Positions 1 through 12,018 of a DNA stretch of 64,000 nucleotides are shown here, piece after piece. The translations under genes were made by a program, and so were the position numbers. Location: assembly GCA_015179045.1 (NCBI GenBank), contig WHUZ01000075.1, positions 186,001 to 250,000 of the forward strand, written 5' to 3'. Source of the stretch: Kalaharituber pfeilii. Lineage: Eukaryota > Ascomycota > Pezizomycetes > Pezizales > Pezizaceae. Below the pieces are notes generated by a model. The model saw nothing but the letters and a program-made list of their open reading frames with translations. It was not told the DNA's origin and searched no databases. Positions within the stretch are counted from its first letter, which is position 1. The number at the start of each line of letters is the position of its first letter.

Positions 1-603
1 TGTGTTTTTCTGGCGTCTAGGGTATTTGTTCGGATTCAGGGCACGGTTGAATAGGGTGGACTTATCAATCCTTGCTTTTCAGAGGGCAGTTAAAAACCAT
101 TTTGACTGGCGTCGATCCCTCTTACCTCAAACCCCCCAGACAGCAACGCTGGGACAGCGCAACTGGATCAACCAACCAGCCAACCGGACGCAGCCATCAC
201 GTCAAACGGTGCGGCTCAACCACAGGCCAATACCTTATTGCTTGTTAATCTAGGCTTTCAGGGCTGTACTTATAGTCTTGATCTGGCACCCAGCAGATAA
301 TAATTGTCATTATCGAACCGGACTCGAGTTCACAACCCATTTTCAAAAGCTCTGTGGATCCTGCTTCACTTTGCGCTCTAAAAATCGCATCATATTCCTC
401 TACGGCTGGACCGTCGTAAAACAATCATTCGCTACTATTGCGGCGTCAGATTGATTAACAAAGCATATCACGACCCGTTATTTGCACATTTATACCTCCC
501 TCCGTTGCTTGTAGCTGAAACGTGACTACTGGATTGGTTCATAAGGCCACCTAAAGTTACTGCTCTCAGTCCTCCACATATCCAATTTTCATATCGTTTC
601 GAA
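1..603. other. Upstream region of the G-alpha gene
   Basis: No convincing gene is seen. The open frame at 2-253 lacks an ATG and recognisable domains, so I regard it as chance. The stretch presumably contains promoter and 5' UTR of the downstream G-alpha gene. Confidence 0.5.
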
Positions 604-2041
604 ATGGGAGCTTGCTTCTCGAGTGGAGGAGATGATGGAGAGGCGAGGAAGCGGACACTGCAAATCGATAAAGAACTCGAAAATGATGCCAGACGGCTAA
701 AGAGAGAGTGCAAGATTTTGCTGTTGGGTATGGTTTATAGGCAAGAATTAAATAGAACCTCTTTTGCTAATACATTGACCAGGTTCTGGAGAGAGTGGAA
801 AGTCCACAATTGTTAAGCAAATGAAGATTATTCACCAAAATGGCTATACCGTTGATGAGTTGGCGATGTATCGTCTGACAATATACAAGAATTTGGTGGA
901 TTGTGCGAAAGCCCTTGTAATGGCTCTACAAAAATTTGAGATAGAACCAGTGGTACCAATAAATAGGGTAGGCCAGGTCTGAAAAACGAACGATTCAGGG
1001 GTACATTATTAACATTTGAATCTAATTTAGGAATATGCAGAGTTCATTCTGAACTATCATGTTGACCCAGATCCCAATCTCCCGGTTGATCCAATATTGG
1101 GAACTGCAGTTGTCTCTCTTTGGAAAGACCCTTGCATTCCTCAAATAATGGAACATCAAAGCGAGTTCTATTTAATGGATTCCGCACCATAGTGCGTCAC
1201 ACCTGAATACCAGAGAGTACGAGCTTAAAGTACTGATGAAAATAGCTTCTTCGATGAAGCACCACGAATAACACATAGGGATTATATTCCAACTGAAAGT
1301 GATGTGTTGCGAGCAAGAACGAAGACCACTGGAATATACGAGACGCGGTTCACAATGGGTCAGCTTAGCATTCAGTAAGTTTGCGGGTGTGGTGTGCATA
1401 TTATGTTCGGCCTTGGATGACTAATTTCCCATGTAGTATGTTTGATGTCGGTGGGCAACGCAGTGAGCGGAAGAAATGGATTCATTGTTTTGAAGCTGTG
1501 ACCTCTATCATTTTTTGTGTTGCATTAAGTGAATACGATCAGGTGCTGCTAGAGGAGTCAAATCAGGTGAGTGTTTATGAGACCGATGGTGCATATGGAG
1601 TGATGCTTCTAAGTTAACATCTGCGCTCACCTTACAGAATCGAATGCTGGAAAGCTTGGTACTATTTGATTCCGTGGTAAACAGCCGATGGTTCGTCAGA
1701 ACGAGCATCATTCTCTTCCTCAACAAAGTTGATTTGTTCCGGACTAAACTTGCGCGAATACCCTTATCAAACTACTTCCCAGATTATTCTGGTGGTAATG
1801 ATGTTAACAGAGCTGCCAAGTATCTCCTTTGGCGATTTAATCAAGTTAACCGAGCACACCTTAACTTATATCCTCAGTAAGTATACAGTATATCCTTAAG
1901 ACTACTTATTTCACTACCACTGACCTTGACAACAAAATAAGCCTCACACAAGCAACGGATACATCAAACATTAGGCTTGTCTTTGCAGCTGTCAAAGAGA
2001 CGATATTACAAAACGCATTAATAGAATCCGGGATCTTATGA
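604..2041 (+). CDS. gna-3: Heterotrimeric G protein alpha subunit, group III (GNA-3/GanB type)
   Basis: Signal-transducing GTPase that couples membrane receptors to effectors, in fungi chiefly the cAMP pathway. Seven exons join cleanly: 604-727, 783-967, 1031-1191, 1246-1374, 1437-1566, 1638-1876 and 1942-2041, all with GT-AG introns, giving 355 residues, the usual family length. All nucleotide-binding motifs are visible: P-loop GSGESGKST (about 42-50), switch I RTKTTGI with Arg181, DVGGQ with Gln207, NKVD (272-275) and TQATDT (325-330). The N-terminus MGAC carries Gly2 for myristoylation and Cys4 for palmitoylation. The C-terminus ends SGIL, without the Cys four from the end found in group I/Gi-type subunits, which together with TQAT in place of TCAT points to group III. 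Start chosen because MGAC matches the family N-terminus. Assignment of family is secure; the group is inferred from the N- and C-termini. Confidence 0.95.
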
Positions 2042-5000
2042 CTCCCTGAGGGGGGCTATAGGCACTCAATACGACTTTGTACAAAGAGATTGTTTATTTG
2101 CGTTTTCAATTTCCTTGTTGGATTCTGTTATTGTTTCGCTCCTTAGTTGCCCCTCCTCGGGTACCAGGGTTGCAGCCCCCTTTACTTTTTTGGCCCCTTA
2201 ACAGTTTTTCATGTTCTTTGAATGTTACCCCTGCTATTGTAGGGGTGGTGTTAGGGTGATGAATAAAAAAGAGCTGAGTGAGGAGTTATTACGTTTGAGA
2301 AGCCAACGGTGGTTGGTGGTTTGGTTTTTCTCATTTCTTCTTTCGTTTTTGTTTCACGGGTACAAGCACCGGTGCATTTCTTCATGTGTCGACGTTTCAG
2401 CATTGGAGTTCAGACGAGAGTCTTCGAGCGCTTACACTTGTGTATAGCTTTATTTTAGTGTCCTTTTTGATTTCCTGTTCTCGTTTCCGTATGAATCTTG
2501 AATCTCTAATCAACCAGAGAGAGAAAAGGTATACTGCCTCCCCCCCCCCGTTTTTTTTTTTTTTTTTGGCCCATTCAAAGTTAATTCAGGTTCATCAGCT
2601 CCAAGATTTTCATTCCAATATTTCTTTTATTTCCTTTATATATTCTATATTCTGATATAGCCCTTTTGAACCATTTTTCCCTATTATTTAACGACTCTTC
2701 AGGTTTCTGATATCATAGTTGACTTCCTTTCCATTTATTTTTGGGATTAACACATTCCAGTTAGTTCTTTCTTTTTCTCATTTCATTCTGCCCTGTTCTT
2801 CCTGTTACTGGTTCCTCTAAATCTTAGTTTTTTAGTGCTTCCACTGTGGGTGGTATTCTTACATTTCCGTTCATGGATCGTGCTGTTGGATCTTCCTTAA
2901 TTTATAGGGGGAGGAATATAAGGATAATTGATGGATATATTGAGAGACGCTGCGGATGTCAGGTTCAGTCGATGTAGCATGACGACAATAAAAAGACGAT
3001 GCGAGGATCTTTTCTTCAAAATTAGTTATACAAGTTATTAACCGAGCTATAGCAACAGCTCACAAGGCCTTTTTACCGAAATTTGCGATTCTTCTCCTTA
3101 TATCCTGTTTTGTGTTTGACATATTCATCTCAGACAACCTCTAACTCTTCGTTAAAGCAACGTTGCTCTGCCAACTGGGACTCCATATACTATTTATATC
3201 TTTATTGTCGAACAACTGTCCCATACCCTCATTTAGAAAGTTCTAAGCAGTTCCAAAGATGTCCAAAATTTTTACACTATGTGCGGAGCACTTTTGCGAG
3301 GCAATTACTTTGATTCAAAGTGCTCATGGCACTATGATCCACATGATGCTGCTATGGGCAGTTCGGCCATATATTAAATCTAAGTGGTGCGGGGAATTGT
3401 CCCTTGGTTGCAGCGGGGGTGGGAGTGGGGGAATTTGGGCGCCATGAACGGAAACAAAAAAAGATGAAATTGGAATCACCACAAATGAAGCAAATTTAGA
3501 GCAAAGGAGAGAATGTATCTTGTCATTTAGCTGGTCCATGGCTTGGATACTTTTATACTGTGCGAGTCACTATTTGGTGTCTCATCCGGTCCTCTGTCGC
3601 AAAGAGACGACTATACCGCGCTCCGACTGTCATACAATTTACATACTCACTCATCCCAATACAAGGAACAATCTACATAAGTTTAACTGGGGAAAAGTTC
3701 GAGCCCTACATTCATGCATGTGTACTACCCACAATGATACTGGCATCGCAGCAATTGGAGATGCTCTGGGAAACACACATGACGTTGCTCTCACACAACA
3801 CTTCTCAAGTGTGAGTTCGTGACTGCACCAGGCTGAAGCTGGGCTTCTTGCATGGTACAGCTGGGGTACAGGCCCGATTGAAAGGCGTGCGATGCGATGC
3901 GAAAAAAGTTGACAGATTTGACGGCTCTACAATGATGCTGCTTAGTAACCATGGGGGAATAGTTTACATCACACATTTTGTTGTGGAAATTGTGATCGTG
4001 ACCGATCGATGTGCTGTCTCATCATGCGCTTTGCGAAGAACAGGTGCAACGAAGTACGTTGTGCTTGCCCCAGTAGCAATGCGAGCATGACAATGAGTCG
4101 CCGCGACAGCGTGCTGAGGCGTTACCTTAGCTGGTAAAGCAAATGCGTTGAAATCTTGGCACGCAGACAGACAACGGTAATGCACGTTGGTTAGCAGGGC
4201 TCGAGTGGTGGGGTGGGGTGGGAAGGTGGAGGGGTAGCGGTCTAGGCGATGTGCAATTGCCCGTAATAGGCATCGACAGAAACACACCGGAATTGAGGGC
4301 GGAGGAGAGAAGAGGCTAGGAATGAATACTGTATCTCGTCCGGCCGTCGGAGGAGGGGGTGATGGGCCGGCCAGAAGCGGAGCTTCGTGCTAGCAGATCG
4401 AAGATAGTGTTTGAAGTGTATGAGCAAAAGCTGCTATGAGATCCATAGGCGGATCACAGATCTGGAGAGAGGGCAGAGGGTGGGGAGAGTGTCCACATTG
4501 CTTTTTCCAAGCAAAGTTTTTTGTGCCTTGCTTTTCTTTTGCAGTTGATATACCCTCATAGAGCATGCCGCCGGCAACTGGTATTGTGCATGTGTCTCAA
4601 ACTCCGATTTCGGGGTGACTACGGGATCGATTAACATCATGATCCTTTGCCTATTAGTGCCTTACAAAACTCGGCACAGGGGCTGTTTTATTCGGATGTT
4701 TCTTTTTGTATTCCACTTGATGGACTTTTCTACACACAGTTGACTGTCCTGCTGGGGTGGTCGTGTCAACCAGATTACACAATTGATACTCCCTGTTTCC
4801 ATCTCAATATCAACATATGAGTGCCCGTCCACCTTTCCACAGGGGCAACATGCGCTATCAATCGTTTCGTAATATGGTCCATATCGTATTGAGATAAATT
4901 ACAGTGATATTGCGCCTTCACTAACAAAAAAGTACTCAACGACCCAGGATGGCCCTTTGCGCATTACGTAGTAGGCCTCTACCCCCCGTGTCCTCCGTGA

Positions 5001-6232
5001 GGGGGCTCATGCCCACCGCTTGACTCTTTCTGCAGCTTGTTCATGCCAGCACTGCTTAATCTTGAAATAGGGCGCTGCCGTGACTCTTAGCGCGGCCGCG
5101 ATACCAGCACCACTAGGGAGTTTATGCTACCCAGGGATGTATCAGGGATTGAAGAGTGTTGTTGAGTTTTTGCTTCGTCAGGGATACTTGTGGATTTTCC
5201 GTTGTTTATTAGTAAGCGATGTAGGTGCAAGTACTGGCGTAGGATGCAGGTTATGCAGCTCTCATGTTAGGTTGGACCCCATAGAAATATTGGGTCCCTT
5301 CCAATTGCATAGATCGTGACTCAATGGGCTCAGATATTCCCTGATTTGTGGTTGCCTATGTGATTCGACTCGTAGAATTGATTCCTACTTTCAGAATCAA
5401 AATTGGATAGAAACTGATGAAGATATATGGGGGTCAAAACGAGGTCGTTTCCAGGGATCCAGACTCAAATGTCCAGGCTCAGGGTGAAAATTCCTTTCGT
5501 AGGAATTTCTAGCGTGTGGCGCCAGCAAAAACTCCCTATTGCGCGGGCTGCCGGCTGGTAGATTTGCCCTAACGGCACATATGACCAGTAGGCTTTCTCT
5601 GGAAACCCAGCGCTGCCAGTAAATGATGGACACCATGCACGCGTAGCCTGAGCTCCACTGCAGCTCCCACAGACAGCGTAGCTAGCATAAGCCACGGCAT
5701 ATACACTTATCACAGGTATGTAGGCGCATAGGTGCACACTGCTAAGTGAAGAAAAGAAGTAAACTTCTGGTCGAGCACTGGTGCAATAATGCTCGCTAGA
5801 CTTGCTTCCCCCTCCTCCACCATCTTCCCCCCACTGCTCGGCCACCACCAGACAAGCATACCGCCCCACGCTGGCACGAGACTACTCTACGTCTTATCAG
5901 CCCACCCCCCAGGGTCCCACATTCCCCCCCAAACCATTTGCGTTCAATTTCTCCTGCCCCGCTTTTTCTCAGTTCGGCATTCAACCTGATTACTACTTAA
6001 CTAGTAGCTGTGCCCCCTTCCCTCCTGTCAGTAACTCATATATCCCTCGAGCTGCACTCTACTATCCCTTCTTTCATCCTCTTTTCGAGTCCACCCCTTC
6101 TTCAGTCTCTAACTCAGCTCTCCACATTTCTTTCCTTGCCACTCGGTGCTTATACAAAGTACAAGCATAGGACCTTGTATCTCGAAGAGACGACTCCAGG
6201 ATTATACCAATAGCGCAGGTGCCGAACCGAGA
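2042..6232. other. Long intergenic region with no recognised gene
   Basis: About 4.2 kb between the G-alpha stop and the glycogen phosphorylase start. It holds a C8-T19 homopolymer pair near 2540-2567, a G-rich stretch at about 4205-4235, and a pyrimidine-rich segment from about 5800 to 6130 that is likely promoter or 5' UTR of glycogen phosphorylase. Open frames up to 134 codons occur but show no domain, no conserved motif and no exon structure. Confidence 0.5.
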
Positions 6233-9200
6233 ATGTCTGCTCCGATCTCACAAACACCCCCAGCTCCGGCAGCTGGAATAACAGAGCCGATACAACGTCC
6301 GAAGCATCGAAGGACTGCAACCGGGTATGGGTCCCGGGAGATTAAAGCTGTAGAGGCTAGCATTCCGAAACCTTTGAGAGAAACGTGAGTGATTCCTCAT
6401 AATGTAGCTGCCTAGAGGTAATTGCTAACTTAATTCCAGATGGCTTAAATTAGTATGTTTTAAGCTTAATCGTTCCTGAAATAGGAAATAATGTCCCTTT
6501 TGATGATCACCCTTGCTCATTTTCCGTCCAATAGGCTGCCTCGGAGTTCAAAAATAAAGAGGAGTTCCAGGTAAGTAGTAGGAAGTGGAGTGACCCGCTT
6601 TGGCCTGCACAATTCTAACCGCGGATACAGAAAGAGGTTGTTCGACACGTAGAGACTACGCTTGCTCGATCCATATTCAACTGTGATGAATTGTGAGACC
6701 GACTCGAATTTTGACAGGTGTTCCTTTACCTAATTATGTACATAGGGCTGCATACTCAGGCGCTGCACTTGCGGTTCGTGACCGGCTCATCATCGCCTGG
6801 AATAAGACTCAGCAGCAACATACCTTCGTAGACTCGAAGAGGGTTTATTGTAAGAAGTTTCCCAGCACTGGGCCCAGTACATTTTCTGATCTAGGATGGT
6901 GTAGATTTGTCTTTGGAATTCCTGATGGGCAGAACTCTAGACAATGCTATGCTCAATGTTGGTATCAAGCAAACAGCACGAGACGGCTTAAGTGAATTAG
7001 GTTTCAGAGTCGAGGATGTGATTGAACAAGAGCACGACGCAGCTCTCGGTAATGGAGGGTTGGGACGTCTTGCTGCTTGCTTCCTTGACAGTCTTGCTAC
7101 CCTAAACTATCCAGGATGGGGTTATGGTTTGAGATATCGATATGGTATAGCATAGGTTCTGGCCTAATTAAGCTTACTGCTTGGCTAGCTAACACAAACC
7201 CATAGGTATTTTCAAGCAAGAAATTATTGACGGGCACCAGGTTGAAGTTCCTGACTATTGGTTGGACTTCAACCCGTGGGAGTTTCCCAGACAGGACATT
7301 GTTGTAGACGTTATGTTCTACGGTTATGTACGCAGGCAGATGTATGTCTTTGCAATGTTTGACTCCACATTAACATATGTTAACTGTTTCACAGTGAAGA
7401 GGATGGTACAACGCGAAATATCTGGGAGGGTGGTGAAGTTGTTCAAGCTGTAGCATACGATTATCCTGGTGAGTTCTTTTCCTTCGATGGCTCATGCTAG
7501 AATTCTGGCCAACCAATCCATAAGTACCTGGTTACGATACCGAAAATACGAACAATCTTCGATTGTGGGCAAGCAGGCCTGCTAGTGGGGAATTCGATTT
7601 CCAGAAATTCAATGCTGGTGACTATGAAAGTGCAGTCCGCGAGCAACAAAAGGCGGAAACCATCTCTGCTGTATTATACCCTAATGATAAGTAAGGTCAC
7701 ATACTTTGACTGATTTACTCACATGCTAACTGTGTCTAGTATTTCTTCTGGAAAGGAATTAAGGTAGGTTCTGAACTTTGTATAAACAATCGCAGAGATA
7801 CTAAGCAATATGGCAGGTTGAAGCAGCAATTCTTCTGGGTCTCTGCATCACTCCATGATATCGTTAGACGATTCAAGAAGTCTCACAGGCCATGGGATCA
7901 GTTTCCTGACCAGGTTGCCATTCAGTTGAACGATACACATCCAACTCTGGCTATCGTTGAACTCCAAAGAATATTGGTTGACGTTGAGCATTTGCCCTGG
8001 GATAAGGCGTGGGGCAGTAAGTGCAACTGCCTATCGTGCCTCCGTCGTAGGTTTCACTGACGTGAATGCTAGTTGTAACCCGTACTTTTGGATACACCAA
8101 CCACACTGTTCTTCCCGAAGCACTTGAGAGGTGGCCGGTTCCTCTCATACAGCACCTGCTTCCACGCCACATGCAGATTATTTATGACATTAATCTCTTC
8201 TTCCTACAATGGGTAGAGAAAAAATTCCCAGGTGTAAGTTAGATACAATTTGGCTTTGTATTATCTGCACAGAAGGAGCTAGTTTCTAATATCTGCTATT
8301 TAGGACCGAGACCTGCTTGCTCGGGTATCTGTGATCGAAGAAAGCCAACCTCAGGTCGTTAGGATGGCTTACCTTGCCATCATTGGATCCCACAAAGTCA
8401 ATGGTGTAGCTGAACTCCACTCTGATCTTATCAAGGCTACAATCTTCAAGGACTTTGTTACTGTTTTTGGTCCTGATAAATTCATTAATGTCACCAATGG
8501 TGTGACTCCTCGAAGATGGTTGCACCAAGCAAATCCCAAGCTCTCTGATTTGATCTCCGAGAAACTTGGGAGTGATGCTTTTCTCAAGGACTTAAAGCTC
8601 CTGAGTGGTCTGGAGCAATTTGTTGATGACAGGCAGTTCAAGAAGGATGTAAGGCGACTCCTCTACGCTGAACGCTATGCATAATCAGACCATTGACTTG
8701 AATCACTTTAGTGGATGGACATCAAGTATGCAAACAAAATCCGCCTAGCGAAATATATCAAAGAGACCACAGGCATTGCAGTCAATCCTTCCTCTTTGTT
8801 TGATATTCAGGTTAAACGTATACATGAGGTACTGTTCCAGGATCGCGAAAATTAACATATGATGTGTTTTAACAAAAAGTAGTATAAACGTCAGCAAATG
8901 AACATCTTTGGAGTAATCAAGAGATACCTTACATTGAAGGCGATGAAGCCTGAGGAGCGAAAGAAAGTCGTTCCTAGAGTATCTATTTTTGGAGGAAAGG
9001 CTGCCCCCGGTTACTGGATGGTGCGTATATAGCTTCTGGAGAGTTATGATCAGTTTATTAACAATACTTAACAGGCCAAGACCATTATCCGCCTCATCAC
9101 TGCTGTAGGAGAGGTAGTTAACGCAGACAAGGACATCGGTGATCTGCTTAAAGTTGTGTTCATTGAGGACTACAACGTCAGTAAGGCCGAACTTATCATT

Positions 9201-9842
9201 CCTGCTTCTGATATCAGCGAGCACATTTCTACTGCAGGAACAGAGGCTAGCGGAACTAGTAGGTGTTCAGCAGAAGGTCCCTTTATCGCGAAGTTTATTA
9301 ATGTGCGTAGGCAACATGAAATTCGTGCTGAACGGCGGTTTGATCATTGGAACTGTCGACGGCGCCAATGTTGAAATTGTCGAACAAATTGGCGATGAAA
9401 ATGCATTTACATTTGGACATTTGGCAGACTCGGTACCTGAGCTGCGTCATCAACACCACTTTGGCTCGCCCAAGCCAACCATGGACCCAAAACTCCAAGC
9501 AGTGTTTGATGAAATACAGAAGGGAACTTTCGGCACTCCGGAACTCTTTGAGCCTCTGATCCACTCAATTTCAGAAGGTGGTGATTACTACCTTGTATCT
9601 GATGACTTCCAATCATATATAGATGCTCAGGAACTAGTGGATGAACTCTTTGTTGATAAGGACGCCTGGGCTGAGCGCAGTATCCTGGCCGTTGCTAGAA
9701 TGGGTATGTCATAATATATTCGCGTCACTAGAACACCTATTCTAACTTAATGGGGATAACAGGTTTCTTCAGTTCTGATCGTACAATTGTTGAGTACGCT
9801 GAGCAAATCTGGAACATCGAGCCTGTTGTGGTTGCGCGATAA
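6233..9842 (+). CDS. gph1: Glycogen phosphorylase
   Basis: Cleaves alpha-1,4-glucan with phosphate to release glucose 1-phosphate, mobilising glycogen in the cytosol. Eighteen exons joined by 17 short GT-AG introns give 874 residues, typical for fungal GPH. Exon starts are 6233, 6440, 6535, 6631, 6746, 6905, 7206, 7395, 7525, 7740, 7817, 8073, 8304, 8712, 8883, 9075, 9311 and 9763. Conserved family blocks are visible throughout, for example [66 protein letters not shown], and the pyridoxal-phosphate block [15 protein letters not shown] with Lys721. The N-terminal extension contains HRRTATG around Thr28, similar in placement to the phosphorylated Thr of yeast Gph1. The ATG at 6233 is preferred over an in-frame ATG at 6146 because it gives the usual N-terminus. 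Exon 2 is only 13 nt. No frame break is present. Confidence 0.96.
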
Positions 9843-12018
9843 AGATATGTGGACGGTTTGGGAGAAATGGGGGATCTGTTGTTCTTATTGGATAGCAAAG
9901 GGTAATGGTAACTTTGGTGGGCTATGATATGTTTGTCTTGGGAGTATTCTGTGGTGCAACGGATGAAATAGGTGGAATAGCGGGATAATGAGCTGGAAAC
10001 TAGGCTGCAGGATAAAGGTTTTATAAAATGATGGCTGGCTTCTTTCATGAGCCAGAAAGAACAAATACGGGCCGTAATGGAAATCAAGTGGTGTTAGGGT
10101 AATTTGATACATACTAGTGTCAATCCGTGTTGATCTTTTTTTCTGAATCAGTTGAGGGGAATATGCGAAGTCAACTAGAACATATGAAAATTCCCTTTAC
10201 TCCAACTGATGCGTGACACTAACCAGACTTAGGGATGCATTTGATCTAGAAATTACAGCTACATTTATGATGTCTGGTTGATATATGTAGGGCTGGGGGG
10301 CGAGATTGCATTAGTGAGAAACATACTGGCCTCAAGTTCATATCCTGGCCAATGCAGACGCATGATAAAGAAACGATCAGAACATACGCAGCGACGCAGA
10401 AAAGGTTTTCTTTCGTAGGTATAAATATGCCCGAGCGGTTCGTACCTTTGGATAAAGGAGATGCTATGATGATTGATTGACGACAGATTTTGCTAGTAGA
10501 TGCGAAACAGGTGGCGGCCATTCAGCATAAACCCATACTATAGGTTATGTCTCCCACACCCAGTTGCTTCCCTTACCCTATGGAGCAGAATCATCACATT
10601 CCACCACAATTCGCTACAAGGCTGACGCCTTACAAGTATGCATGTACTAGGTGGATGTGCTTATTACGGAAAATGGATGGATGGCTAGTCAGCATTACCA
10701 CGGATCAAGAAAATGAAACGGAGGGCTGGAAGTCCTGAGGAATTACATATTTGAAGGAGACGAGGAGGAAAGGAGAGAATACAGCCCCATGATGCTCAAC
10801 AAACTTACATTCGCCCAACGGTTCCTTATGCTGCCGACAACTTCGTTTTAAAAAATTGCCTGACAGGTAACAAACCGATGCACCCCAGCCCTTGGTAGAC
10901 TGGTCCATCGGTTGATCTCAGGTCTGATCCACGGGGTCGCTGAGCGTGGTGTTTCATGGCTTTTCAAGTGAGCCAGTCCACTAGCTCTACCCCATGGCAG
11001 GGTCAACAAGTCGCTCATGAGGGTTATCCCTTGTCCTGCGGATTGCTTTTCGTTCAAAATTATCTGTATCGTAAGGGATTCAAGAAGGATTACGACACCA
11101 CCCCTGCCCCAAGGAAAATAAACTAAAAAAGGATGCCGGCTTTTAAAGCATTCCAACCCAAAAATTGATGACACCAAGATTGGAACTGAAAGACGACATA
11201 ACGAGGAGGCAATGACTGGGGTATTGACTACAATCCCACCCTTCCACCCTCAATCTCTCCTACTAGAATATAACCCCACAACTCAACACTGCTTTGAAAG
11301 GATCACTCGTACTACCTGCCGAGACCAATGCCTCAGTACAAGCACGTCAAAGGAGCCAATCAGTTCAATATCAGTCGATAAAACCACTGAGTTCAACAAC
11401 CCCATCACGACGAAGTAATGTGACCCTGCAGAAGAAATGACTCAAGCTGCTATGGCTCAAGCCATAGCCCAAGCATTTGTAAACAATGAATGCACGAATG
11501 GTAGACCAAATGCAGCGAGCCACTTCAGCCCTGAATTGGTGATGCTGGGTTTAGGAAGGAAAGGAATTTTCATTATATTTCTATGAAGCACTTGCGAAAT
11601 CAAACGAGCTAAGGGGGCATATAAAAACATGAGTTTCAGTTTGAGGGTAACGAATGCACAATCTTTTCCTCGCCTACTTCACATGTATCAATTCAAGTAT
11701 AAAAATGGTGAACGTAATTGTATCATTCTCACGTCGATATATATATATATATAAAAAGCATGAAAGATAACCCTACATAGTCCTATCAACAAAAAAGATT
11801 TTACAGATAAGACACTCCTTTCCAACCACCTCCCCAAATACGTAAACCAAAAAAAAGCTCTCATCAACATACCATTTGTGATCCAACACCAAACACATAC
11901 AGTTGAAAACAAAAAAAAAAAAAAAAAAGGATTTGTTTTACTAGCTATCTAGATCGAAATCCCTCTACTTCCATTCATTACCACCATCATCCCCATCAGC
12001 TCCATCGCATCTACTACC
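9843..12018. other. Intergenic region between convergent genes
   Basis: About 2.2 kb lying between the 3' ends of glycogen phosphorylase (+) and the SWI3-type gene (-). It must hold both 3' UTRs. An A run at about 11909-11928 and a short TA repeat near 11740-11752 are present. No supported gene was found; the open frames on both strands are short and featureless. Confidence 0.5.

Noticed and set aside
8745..9224. 159-codon minus-strand frame
   Set aside because: Antisense shadow of glycogen phosphorylase exons.
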